Positions 1-6,178 of a stretch of DNA of 6,178 bases are shown here, piece after piece; position 1 is the first letter of the stretch, and every line of letters starts with the position of its first letter. This DNA comes from Cryomorphaceae bacterium (GTDB lineage: Bacteria > Bacteroidota > Bacteroidia > Flavobacteriales > Schleiferiaceae), in assembly GCA_003455605.1 (NCBI GenBank), contig DMQR01000090.1, positions 1 to 6,178 of the forward strand. Reading direction: 5' to 3'. A program made the position numbers and the translations under genes. The notes under the pieces were generated by a model that was given only the letters and a program-made list of their open reading frames with translations, had not been told where the DNA came from and searched no databases.

Positions 1-1364
1 AGGGTATGCTAGCCTTGATGAGCGCCTCGAATCCTACACAAAATTCTGAGGATGGTATATATGAGTTTTCAATGCCGCAGCCCATTCCTAGCTACCTCTT
101 GGCCTTGGGCGCGGGTGATCTAGCCTTCATTGAATTAGGCGAGCGTTCAGGGGTATATGCGGAGCCAGAGATGGTGCGTAATGCGGCCTTTGAGTTTAGT
201 CAAACTGAAGATATGATCTCACGTGCGGAATACCTTTACGGTCCCTATTACTGGGGGCGCTACGATATGTTAGTGTTGCCGCCGTCGTTCCCATTTGGTG
301 GGATGGAGAATCCACGTTTGACGTTCTTGACGCCCACGGTGATTGTGGGAGATATGAGCTTGACGAGCTTGATTGCCCATGAGTTGGCGCACAGTTGGAG
401 CGGTAATTTGGTGACTAATGCGACGTGGAACGACTTCTGGCTAAACGAAGGTTTCACTGTGTATTTCGAAATGCGCATAATGGATGCGGTCTATGGGCCG
501 GACTTTGCGGATATGTTAGAGGCCTTGAGTTATGATGATTTACAACGCGAGCTGGCGGTGATGCTTGAAGAGGATCCGGATGCGACGAGATTGAAGCAAA
601 ACCTTGAAGGACGAAATCCGGACGATGCAGTGACGGCCATTGCCTATGATAAAGGGTTCCATTTCTTGAAGTTGTGCGAGCAAACAGTAGGTCGCGAGCG
701 TTGGGACGCCTTCTTGAAGGGGTATTTCTCTACGTACAAGTTTAAGACGCGTGTTACAGAGGAATTTTTACAGGAATTGGCGGGGTTGATGACCCAAGAA
801 GAGTGGAATGCCGTGGGTGTGGAAGAATGGGTGTATGGTAAGGGATTGCCGACAAACTGTCCGTTCCCAGCCTCAAACAGATTCTATATGGTCGACGAGG
901 CAGTGAAGATGTTGCTTCGGGTGAGCCCCGAAGATCAGAATGCAAAGACAATGTCCTACCTCGAGCAGGATGTGACTATTAGATGGACGACTCACGAATG
1001 GTTACGATATATCAGAGGCTTGGAAGCCGGTGGTGCCAAAGTAGGCCATTATAGATTAGCCGACGCGAATTACGGATTTACCGGAAGCCCAAACCCAGAG
1101 ATTGTGGCAGCGTGGTACACGGCCATTTTGAAGACAGATTTTGAAGGTTTTGACACGAAGGTGTACGAAGAGAAAGTAGAATCCTTCTTGACCACTGTGG
1201 GCCGTCGCAAGTTTATTGTTCCTATGTATGCGAGTATGCTCGAGAGTGATGAAAAGCGTCAGGCTTGGGCGAAAGAGATATATGCGAAGGCTCGCCCGTC
1301 GTACCATCCATTATCACAACAAACCTTGGATCAGCTCTTTACGGATTACGAGCAAGGGCTTTAG
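1..1364 (+). CDS. M1 family metallo-aminopeptidase (leukotriene A4 hydrolase-like), 5' partial
   Basis: Zinc aminopeptidase that removes N-terminal residues from peptides. The frame is open to the left edge, so the real start and roughly the first 150 or more residues (N-terminal beta domain and any signal peptide) lie outside the window; the ATG at 6 is internal. Numbering from that ATG, the substrate-binding GGMEN motif is at 98-102, the zinc site HELAH at 125-129 with the third ligand Glu148 in LNEG, and the catalytic Tyr at 214 (AYDKGF). GRRKF at 399-403 matches the LTA4H segment whose Arg and Lys hold the peptide carboxylate. Spacing and surrounding sequence follow human LTA4H closely from memory, including the C-terminal helical domain ending near SYHPLSQQT. 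All catalytic residues visible here are intact. Bacterial members act as aminopeptidases, so epoxide hydrolase activity should not be assumed. The TAG stop overlaps the stop of the convergent asmA-like gene. Confidence 0.95.
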   Translation, partial: GMLALMSASNPTQNSEDGIYEFSMPQPIPSYLLALGAGDLAFIELGERSGVYAEPEMVRNAAFEFSQTEDMISRAEYLYGPYYWGRYDMLVLPPSFPFGGMENPRLTFLTPTVIVGDMSLTSLIAHELAHSWSGNLVTNATWNDFWLNEGFTVYFEMRIMDAVYGPDFADMLEALSYDDLQRELAVMLEEDPDATRLKQNLEGRNPDDAVTAIAYDKGFHFLKLCEQTVGRERWDAFLKGYFSTYKFKTRVTEEFLQELAGLMTQEEWNAVGVEEWVYGKGLPTNCPFPASNRFYMVDEAVKMLLRVSPEDQNAKTMSYLEQDVTIRWTTHEWLRYIRGLEAGGAKVGHYRLADANYGFTGSPNPEIVAAWYTAILKTDFEGFDTKVYEEKVESFLTTVGRRKFIVPMYASMLESDEKRQAWAKEIYAKARPSYHPLSQQTLDQLFTDYEQGL

Positions 1365-3784
1365 AAACGCATTCTTGGCGATGCGCTAAGGCTGTCTTCA
1401 GGCCATACCAAATCAAAAGTCCCTGATGATGGGGTTTCTTGGAATGGTTTCTTTTCTTCCTTAGGAGTAAGCTTAAAGATGTCCAGCAAATCTTGTTTTT
1501 CCTGCTTTAGAGTCTCTTTAAAACTTTGTGAAATGCGTGCCTTGTCCAAGCTGATACAAACATCGTCGAGGTTACAGCCTACAATCAAGCGGATATAGGG
1601 CTGGTTTTCGTTTTCCACTTCTGAGATCCAATTCCCTAAATCGCGGTTGGAGTTTTTTCCTCTGAGGGCCAAATCCTTTAGTCCCAGTCTAACGCTGTAT
1701 CGGATATCATCCGTTTCAAGGTTCTGCCATCCGTTGACCCACAAATTCAGGGCACTGTTCTCCACCTTGGTCTCAGGCAATTGTAGTGTGTCGCCGTGCA
1801 CTCGAAATTCAGAATTCAAATAAGGGAAATCAATGCGTTGGAGCTCGCCTCGATCTATAAAGGCACTGAGTTCCTGCAATGGCGCATAGTTCTGAAGGGT
1901 ACCATTGCGTATTTCTCCACGCCCTTCTACCAGTGTCTTGCTGGAAATTTGTTCCCATTCATCATCGAAGGTCAGAGAAATAGTGGCTTCAACATTCGCC
2001 TCCCCAAGAAGGTTCGAGGCGTCTAGGTCTTCAATGTCAAAGCTGTTAAAGCTGGCCAACAATTGGTCAAGTTGTATTCCATCGGCCTTCGCATCTGCTT
2101 TAAACACATTATCAGTTTGGCTTTCATATAGGGTCCAATTCCCTGCTAGGGTACCATTACACCCTTCAATACTCATGTCCTCGCCAAACATCCAAGTACC
2201 GCGATTAAAGACGGTGCCGCGAAGGTTTTTACCATTAAAATCACCTAGGTTAATGTGGTCGATGAACAGCCCTACGCTGTAATCAAAAGTCGTTCCTTCA
2301 TCTTCATCCTCCGGGGAATCCTCAAATTCCCAATACAATAGGGGATCGATATCAATGTTTGGACTTTCCAGGCGCAATTCGACCATCGGGTACCCATTAG
2401 GTTCGAGGGCATGGTAAATCATCCCTTGTACAACAGCGGTATTCTCCTCGCTTTTTAGGAAACAGCGTTCGACGGCAACATGACGGCCATCTGCACTGAG
2501 CTCAGCCTCCACCTTGTCGAACACGATATTACTCTGTGCCAACCCGAAGGAGCCTTCGGTCAGCTGAATCTTCCCTTCAAAGAGTGCATTGCCGTAAGGG
2601 GTGAGGTCGTCCCATGAGCGGAAGGCTTGCTTAATAACGAGTTCTTGCCCTCGCCAAAATCCCATAGGGTCTACCAGAATATCTGTTTGGACAAAATCAA
2701 AGAGCTCGCTGAGATTTGATCCACCGCTAAGCTCAGTGATGAGCTTAGGTCTTGAGCCGGAAATGGAGAGTGATCCGCTGATCTCACCAGTCTTTGTCTT
2801 GACGTTTAGGGCTCCTATTTGCAATTCCGGCAATGCGCCCCATTGCCATCGTCCCGTGCAGGACAACGAAGGGACGGTGATTCCATTGTACACCATGGAA
2901 GAGCCGTCCGTAGAGAAATCTACTCCCCAATCCTCATAGCTGCCTTGCCAAGTCCATGAGGCGAGCAAAGCGTTGATATCTATTTCTTCTGGTAATTCGA
3001 ACAAGGGGGCATAAACTAGAGCGGCTGGGATGTCCATTTGGGGAGCACTAATGCGCCCTCCGTCTTGATGCAGAAGGAGGGAAACAGGGAAGGTATGTAG
3101 TTTGAGGCTTTCAGTTTCAATGCGCCATTGGTCATCACTGAAAAGAACATTTGCCGATCCCTTGAGCGGGGCATCGACTAAAAATTTGCTCTGGTCGATG
3201 GTAATATAAGTGTGTTCGAGGTGGGTTTGAAGATTGAAGATGGTGGTATCCCCTATACTCCCGGAGGCAGATAAAGATTCTACGAAGGCCTCGTAGTAGG
3301 AATCCTCCTCGTAGTCGTCGTAAAACAATTGTACCTTATTGGCTTCAACATGTTGCAGATTTATTTCCGTGGATGCATTATCGGTGCTAGCCATTAGGTC
3401 CCAATTATCCCCGCGTCTCTTATCGTGACGTAAATGCACTTCACCGGAGTTGATGGCCAATTCCTCAATGGTGTAATCCCCTTGAATAACTCCGATTACA
3501 TTCATACCAAGCCCAACTTCGGCCTCTCGGATCAATGGAGCTTCACCTCCAAAGGGGTCTTGAATGAGCACATCGTGTAAGACGATGCGTACGCGAGGGA
3601 AACCCGAAAAAATGTCGAGATCGATGGTGCTGACGGAAACGGGTGTCTTGAGCTGAGTGTTGATTTTTTCAACCCCACCCGCAATGATTTTATCTTGATT
3701 CGAATATAGATATCCGGTCTACCCTGCGAGGACAAGGAAAAGCACGAGCAGGAGGTAAGCGAATATTTTCAGCCCTCTCTTCAT
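1361..3784 (-). pseudogene. AsmA-like envelope protein gene interrupted by an in-frame TAG at codon 22
   Basis: AsmA-family proteins are anchored in the inner membrane by an N-terminal helix and extend into the periplasm; the family is linked to outer-membrane assembly and lipid transport. The natural start is the ATG at 3784-3782, six bases after the rluB-like stop. It encodes a short basic stretch and a hydrophobic helix (MKRGLKIFAYLLLVLFLVLAG), then TAG at 3721-3719. The same frame then stays open for 785 codons to TAA at 1361. The sequence right after the stop is typical AsmA N-terminus (GYLYSNQDKII, then TPVSVSTIDLDIFSGFP), so the frame was once continuous at about 807 codons. The AsmA C-terminal signature lies near codons 625-770 (GTLQNYAPLQELSAFIDRGE, then SALNLWVNG). 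The first usable restart is a GTG at 3571, which would give a 736-residue product without the membrane helix, presumably stranded in the cytoplasm. No frameshift or other stop is seen, so decay is recent or the stop is a base error. Confidence 0.8.
3719..3721 (-). other. Premature TAG in asmA-like gene
   Basis: On the minus strand the codons read GCA GGG TAG ACC GGA TAT, directly after the hydrophobic anchor. TGG, CAG, AAG or GAG would each become TAG by one base change. TAG acts as an ordinary terminator elsewhere in the window (end of the M1 peptidase gene), so a recoded TAG is unlikely. Confidence 0.85.
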
Positions 3785-3790
3785 TCAGAT

Positions 3791-3796
3791 TCACCT
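3791..3796 (-). promoter_or_regulatory. Probable ribosome binding site of the asmA-like gene
   Basis: AGGTGA on the minus strand matches part of the ideal anti-Shine-Dalgarno complement and sits 6 bases before the ATG at 3784. Its last three bases are the TGA stop of the rluB-like gene, so translation of the two genes may be coupled. This supports the upstream ATG as the natural asmA start. Many Bacteroidota genes lack a Shine-Dalgarno, so weight it moderately. Confidence 0.5.
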
Positions 3797-4693
3797 TGTT
3801 TTTAGGAAGTCAATTTCCCTAGTATCCAATAATCGGTATTCGCCGCGGCTGAGGTTCTTTTTGGTCAAGCCAGCAAAAGATACACGGTCCAATTTTTCAA
3901 TGGCATAACCCAAGGAATCAAATACCCGGTGTACCAACCTATTTTTACCCCTATTCACGCGAATGCCTATTTCACGTTTGTTGGCTTCATTGGCATAGCG
4001 AATTTCTTCAATAAAGGCTTTTCCGTCTTCGAGTTCTACCCCTTTTTGAATCGAGAGCAGATCTTTCTTGGCCAAAGCCTTGTCGAGGACAACGCTCAAA
4101 ATTTGCACGGCCCCTCTTGACGGGTGAGTAAGCTTTTTCGCGGTATCGGCATCGTTGGTGAACAGTAATACACCGGTCATGGAACGGTCCATCGTGCCTA
4201 CGGGATACAAGCGTTCACGCGTGGCATTGCCGATGAGTTCGTCGACGCTCTTTTTCACGCGGTTGTCGTTCACCGTGGTAATGAACCCTTTGGGCTTGTT
4301 CAACAATAAATATTTCTTCTTCTCGCTCTTGATTGGGCTGCCGTTGAATTTCACGGTATCCGTAGGCTTGACCTTAAAGCCCATAGTAGTCACTACCTTA
4401 CCATTGATTTCTACTAAGCCCGCTGAGATCAAATCATCGGCCTCACGTCGGTTACAAATGCCGGCAATGGAAAGGAATCTGTTCAAGCGAATCTCATCAT
4501 TCGACCCGGCTAATTCCTCCGCGCTCTTGCGCTTAACACGCTTAAAATTTCCAGGACCTCGTTTGAAATCCTTCTTACCTTTGTTTTTGGAACGATTTGA
4601 ATCCGAAAAACGTGGCGAACGAGGGCCGTCTGAGAAGCGGTTACGACTTTCAGTTTTCTGAGATCCTCCTGAGTTAGAGCGGCTGTTGCGCAT
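3791..4693 (-). CDS. RluB/RsuA-family rRNA pseudouridine synthase with S4 domain and divergent active-site motifs
   Basis: Family members isomerise a specific uridine of 23S or 16S rRNA to pseudouridine. Of 300 residues, about 1-65 are a basic Ser/Arg/Lys/Gly-rich tail, common in Bacteroidota homologues. An S4 RNA-binding domain follows at about 69-116 (RLNRFLSIAGICNRREAD). The catalytic domain starts at LLNKPKGFITT (130-140); the catalytic Asp is Asp169 in LYPVGTMDRSMTG. Conserved LTHP is at 188-191, and LDRVSFAGLTKKNL near 268-281 is typical. Three places deviate from the family as I know it: the motif is usually GRLDRNTTG; the Tyr expected in a KIYxV-like motif is Leu199 (QILSV); and the RRMF-type motif reads HRVF with His255. 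Reduced or altered activity is possible, but the frame is intact. It is the first gene of an apparent operon with the asmA-like gene 6 bases downstream, and has a good promoter 17 bases upstream. Whether the target is RluB-, RluE-, RluF- or RsuA-type cannot be told. Confidence 0.88.
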   Translation of the reverse strand: MRNSRSNSGGSQKTESRNRFSDGPRSPRFSDSNRSKNKGKKDFKRGPGNFKRVKRKSAEELAGSNDEIRLNRFLSIAGICNRREADDLISAGLVEINGKVVTTMGFKVKPTDTVKFNGSPIKSEKKKYLLLNKPKGFITTVNDNRVKKSVDELIGNATRERLYPVGTMDRSMTGVLLFTNDADTAKKLTHPSRGAVQILSVVLDKALAKKDLLSIQKGVELEDGKAFIEEIRYANEANKREIGIRVNRGKNRLVHRVFDSLGYAIEKLDRVSFAGLTKKNLSRGEYRLLDTREIDFLKTR

Positions 4694-4709
4694 GATGCGG
4701 TAGTTTTTA

Positions 4710-4737
4710 CAAAGGTATATGCTTAGGCCCTCTGCAA
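4710..4737 (-). promoter_or_regulatory. Bacteroidota-type promoter for the rluB-like/asmA-like operon
   Basis: The minus strand carries TACCTTTG at 4717-4710, an exact match to the Bacteroidota -7 consensus TAnnTTTG. A TTG at 4737-4735 lies 17 bases upstream, at a spacing reported for flavobacterial -33 elements. Transcription would begin near 4704, giving a leader of about ten bases before the ATG at 4693. No Shine-Dalgarno is evident there. Confidence 0.65.
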
Positions 4738-4755
4738 TTCAAATGCCATAAAATT

Positions 4756-5085
4756 TCAGTTAACATCTAAAAGGAGTAGGATAGGGGTGTCCAATTCTGG
4801 TGAAAACCCAACCAACCACACTTCAACTTCTGAGCATTGGTGCTCACTGAGCAAGGAGGCATCCATTAATAGGAGCCGTTGAATTTATCGCGGACCGACC
4901 CAATGACAAGCTTCATGCGGCATACGTTTTCAGTATTTGACCTCCACAACTAACAATACATCGTCATTTTTGGTGATTACATCCGCTTCAAATCGATCCA
5001 TGCGAAAATCTTTCGCGACCAAATGATGCCCGCTCGCCAGCAGCATTTCAGTAGCCAATCGCTCGAATGTTATGTAAGACCCCAT
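4756..5085 (-). pseudogene. yraN: Decayed yraN-like (UPF0102) endonuclease-fold gene with two in-frame stops
   Basis: YraN/UPF0102 proteins are small (about 115-120 residues) with a PD-(D/E)XK nuclease-like fold and poorly defined function. From ATG 5085 the minus strand encodes 51 residues: FERLATEMLLASGHHLVAKD, then RFEADVITKNDDVLLVVEVK. This matches the family pattern of a helix (GE.LA..L), a strand (GY.I..R/KD/NFR), E-x-D (EADV for EIDxI) and the catalytic ExK (EVK). TGA at 4932-4930 falls where the family has Arg or Thr-Arg after EVK. The frame continues to TAA at 4887-4885, at the expected Lys of the K.QRL helix, then IQRLLLMDASLLSEHQCSE and VEVWLVGF, corresponding to the last helix and the EVRFDVVG-type strand, and ends at TGA 4758. 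The last strand seems to have lost about two residues and its Arg is Trp. The N-terminal GxxGE is also degraded. The three pieces lie in one frame and in family order, so this is one gene broken by substitutions. The 51-residue fragment might still be made but lacks half the fold. Confidence 0.72.
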
Positions 5086-5101
5086 GCCCAAGAAATTGGG
5101 C
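5086..5101. other. Perfect 6-bp hairpin with GAAA loop next to the yraN relic start
   Basis: GCCCAA-GAAA-TTGGGC on the + strand is a perfect inverted repeat ending one base before the yraN ATG. Neither strand has a T-run directly after it, so it does not read as an intrinsic terminator. On the minus strand the T-rich stretch lies before the hairpin, not after. As RNA on the minus strand it would fold in the leader right at the yraN start codon. Role unknown; it may be chance. Confidence 0.35.
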
Positions 5102-5141
5102 CCTTAAAAACAAAAAGATAAGAAATCTGGAGAACAAAAAG

Positions 5142-5984
5142 TTATACACTTCTCAGGATGATGGGCCAATTCTCTTTTGTATGCCCAATAATCGGGTGCT
5201 CATACACGGGCACGCCCTCGGCTTCAAAGTGTTTTCTCAAGGAATGTCGAACGTCGGGACCCCACGGAATATGGTGGTCGTGTATATCAGAAAACACGCC
5301 AATAACCACAGCCTCTAAGCCTTTGAAGGCACCGCGTCGGCGAAGGGCAAGGAGCATTCGGTCCAAATGGTAGTGGTATTCGTCGAGGTCTTCCAATAGT
5401 AAAATGCAGCCATTTAAGCTTGGTAAACTTGGGGTACCTAGGATGCTGTATATAACGCTGAGGTTGCCCGCAATGACTTGGCCGTGCACCTCCTTAGGTA
5501 AGGCACAATGCAGTGCATCTTCTTCACCCATCAACACCTTGAGTGTTGCTTCGATAGCGTCTTTTTTAGTCGTCTCAAAACTGATGGGCATGGGTGCATG
5601 TAGGGTGGCCAGTCCTTGTTGTACTCCGTGGCACAAAAACGTGGTGAAATCTGAAAAACCCACGAGCCATTTCGGATACTTCTGAAGTACCCCCCAATCC
5701 ACTGCGTCCACCATCTCCGCACTTCCGTATCCGCCACGCACATTCCAAATAGCCTTGACCTCGGGATGGTGTACCAGTGTATTGAAATGGGATACTCGCT
5801 CTTCAATGGTACCGGCTAACTGGTGGTGTTGGTTTAGAATATCCGGTTCGTAATAGACCTTGAAGCCTGCGCCTTCCAAAACCGACTTTGCGGTTTCGAT
5901 CATTTCGGGAAGGGCAAATCTAGCCGTAGCACTAATGCCGATGGTATCTCCAGGAGTTAGAAATTGTGGTGTGGTTTGTTTCAT
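5142..5984 (-). CDS. LD-carboxypeptidase, peptidase family S66 (LdcA/MccF-like), slightly short C-terminus
   Basis: Cytoplasmic serine peptidases of this family cleave the L,D bond before the terminal D-Ala of murein tetrapeptides during cell-wall recycling; the related MccF group acts on microcin C. I chose the ATG at 5984 (MKQTTPQFLTPGDTIGISAT) because FLTPGD-IGI is the usual N-terminus. The longer frame to 6122 would add 46 unrelated residues antisense to metG. In this 280-residue form, NVRGGYGS is at 81-88, the nucleophile Ser111 in VGFSDFT, GNL at 173-175, the probable catalytic Glu198 in LLLEDLDEYHYHLDRM, and His268 in PIIGH. The Ser-Glu-His triad is therefore complete. It stops at GHTKENWPIILRSV, about 20-25 residues earlier than most relatives (near 300 residues), so the last beta strands seem to be missing. 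The yraN relic lies 56 bases downstream in the same direction; metG is divergent. LdcA-type is likelier than MccF-type because no self-immunity genes are nearby. Confidence 0.92.
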   Translation of the reverse strand: MKQTTPQFLTPGDTIGISATARFALPEMIETAKSVLEGAGFKVYYEPDILNQHHQLAGTIEERVSHFNTLVHHPEVKAIWNVRGGYGSAEMVDAVDWGVLQKYPKWLVGFSDFTTFLCHGVQQGLATLHAPMPISFETTKKDAIEATLKVLMGEEDALHCALPKEVHGQVIAGNLSVIYSILGTPSLPSLNGCILLLEDLDEYHYHLDRMLLALRRRGAFKGLEAVVIGVFSDIHDHHIPWGPDVRHSLRKHFEAEGVPVYEHPIIGHTKENWPIILRSV

Positions 5985-6004
5985 TACCCGAAAAATACCC
6001 AATA

Positions 6005-6014
6005 AATGCGCATT
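6005..6014. repeat. 10-bp palindrome AATGCGCATT in the divergent spacer
   Basis: Perfect inverted repeat between the LD-carboxypeptidase and metG starts, touching the proposed metG -7 element. Its centre is 23 bases from that of a second 10-bp palindrome downstream. It could be an operator, but the sequence is short enough to be chance. Confidence 0.3.
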
Positions 6015-6021
6015 ATCTTCG
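6014..6021 (+). promoter_or_regulatory. Probable metG promoter, -7 element only
   Basis: TATCTTCG differs at one position from the Bacteroidota -7 consensus TAnnTTTG. It would start a transcript near 6027, about 24 bases before the metG ATG. I find no TTG or TTTG at 17-23 bases upstream, so the call rests on the -7 element and its position. Confidence 0.4.
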
Positions 6022-6027
6022 CGGTAT

Positions 6028-6037
6028 CGTTTAAACG
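6028..6037. repeat. 10-bp palindrome CGTTTAAACG in the metG leader
   Basis: Perfect inverted repeat overlapping a second one, AAACGTTT (6033-6040), just upstream of the metG start. It would lie at the very start of the metG transcript if the proposed promoter is right. Protein binding or chance cannot be separated from sequence alone. Confidence 0.3.
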
Positions 6038-6050
6038 TTTTCAAAAAGGA

Positions 6051-6178
6051 ATGAGTACGAACAAAAAAATCATGGTGACTGCGGCCTTGCCATACGCCAA
6101 CGGTCCTATACACATCGGGCACCTTGCGGGGTGTTACCTTCCATCGGATATCTATGTTAGGTATCTAAGAATGCGGGG
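6051..6178 (+). CDS. metG: Methionyl-tRNA synthetase, 3' partial (first 42 codons)
   Basis: Class I aminoacyl-tRNA synthetase that charges tRNA-Met in the cytoplasm. The reading frame gives [20 protein letters not shown], then [20 protein letters not shown], and runs off the right edge. [19 protein letters not shown] is close to diagnostic for MetRS; the HIGH ATP-binding signature is at residues 21-24. A Cys at residue 28 stands where most relatives have Ala. The start at 6051 is preferred over the ATG at 6072 because a short N-terminal lead before VTAALPY is normal. AAAGGA ends directly against the ATG, too close for a standard Shine-Dalgarno. The gene diverges from the LD-carboxypeptidase across 66 bases. 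KMSKS and the anticodon domain are outside the window, so integrity cannot be judged. Confidence 0.93.
   Translation, partial: MSTNKKIMVTAALPYANGPIHIGHLAGCYLPSDIYVRYLRMR

Noticed and set aside
1796..2939. Several + strand open frames of 76-125 codons
   Set aside because: All lie antisense within the asmA-like frame and show no recognisable motifs.
3532..3735. 67-codon minus-strand frame crossing the asmA TAG
   Set aside because: It is the asmA N-terminal region read one frame off; the frame continuing from ATG 3784 gives the genuine AsmA sequence on both sides of the TAG.
4155..4661. 168-codon open frame on the + strand
   Set aside because: Entirely antisense to the well-supported rluB-like gene, no family resemblance, and its composition mirrors the basic tail of that gene.
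5086..5141. Intrinsic terminator after the LD-carboxypeptidase gene
   Set aside because: The hairpin here is preceded, not followed, by the T-rich stretch on the minus strand.
4741..5141. Mobile-element or CRISPR remnant in the gene-poor stretch
   Set aside because: No terminal inverted repeats, direct repeats or transposase-like translation; the region is better explained as a yraN relic.
5531..5806. 91-codon minus-strand frame inside the LD-carboxypeptidase gene
   Set aside because: Out-of-frame shadow of the S66 coding sequence covering its nucleophile region.
5990..5997. TATTTTTC on the minus strand as a -7 element for the LD-carboxypeptidase
   Set aside because: One mismatch to consensus, no -33 TTG at proper spacing, and the start site would make the mRNA leaderless. 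Too weak to list.
5985..6122. 46-residue N-terminal extension of the LD-carboxypeptidase
   Set aside because: The extension overlaps the metG start antisense, has no family similarity, and the ATG at 5984 places the normal FLTPGD segment at the N-terminus.

Overview
The window looks like chromosomal housekeeping DNA from a member of Bacteroidota, probably a flavobacterium-like lineage. Three things suggest this: the large AsmA-like protein has the typical Bacteroidota C-terminal signature, the RluB-type pseudouridine synthase carries the long basic low-complexity N-terminus common in that phylum, and an exact Bacteroidota promoter (TTG, 17 nt, TAnnTTTG) lies upstream of it. The genus cannot be fixed from this sequence.

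Layout, left to right. (1) The C-terminal three quarters of an M1 aminopeptidase of the leukotriene-A4-hydrolase type on the + strand, running in from the left edge. (2) On the minus strand, meeting it tail to tail with overlapping stop codons, an asmA-like envelope gene whose reading frame is cut by a TAG 22 codons after its natural start. (3) Six bases upstream of that, and evidently in the same operon, an RluB/RsuA-family 23S/16S rRNA pseudouridine synthase with unusual residues at usually conserved positions. (4) A stretch of about 450 bases without an intact gene. It holds the rluB promoter and, on the minus strand, a decayed yraN (UPF0102) gene readable through two in-frame stops. (5) An LD-carboxypeptidase (peptidase family S66) on the minus strand, apparently a little short at its C-terminus. 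(6) A 66-base divergent spacer with two short perfect palindromes and a probable promoter, leading into the first 42 codons of methionyl-tRNA synthetase on the + strand.

The genes do ordinary, largely unrelated jobs: peptide breakdown, outer-envelope maintenance, rRNA modification, murein recycling and tRNA charging. I see no mobile element, CRISPR, toxin-antitoxin or defence system, and nothing that looks like a new multi-gene system. What stands out is damage. One minus-strand block (about 1361-5144) holds a yraN relic with two nonsense codons, an asmA gene severed from its membrane anchor, a pseudouridine synthase with altered active-site motifs, and a carboxypeptidase with a shortened tail. 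The three internal nonsense codons are one each of TAG, TGA and TAA, so recoding of a single stop codon does not explain them. Either local gene decay or base errors in the assembly would.
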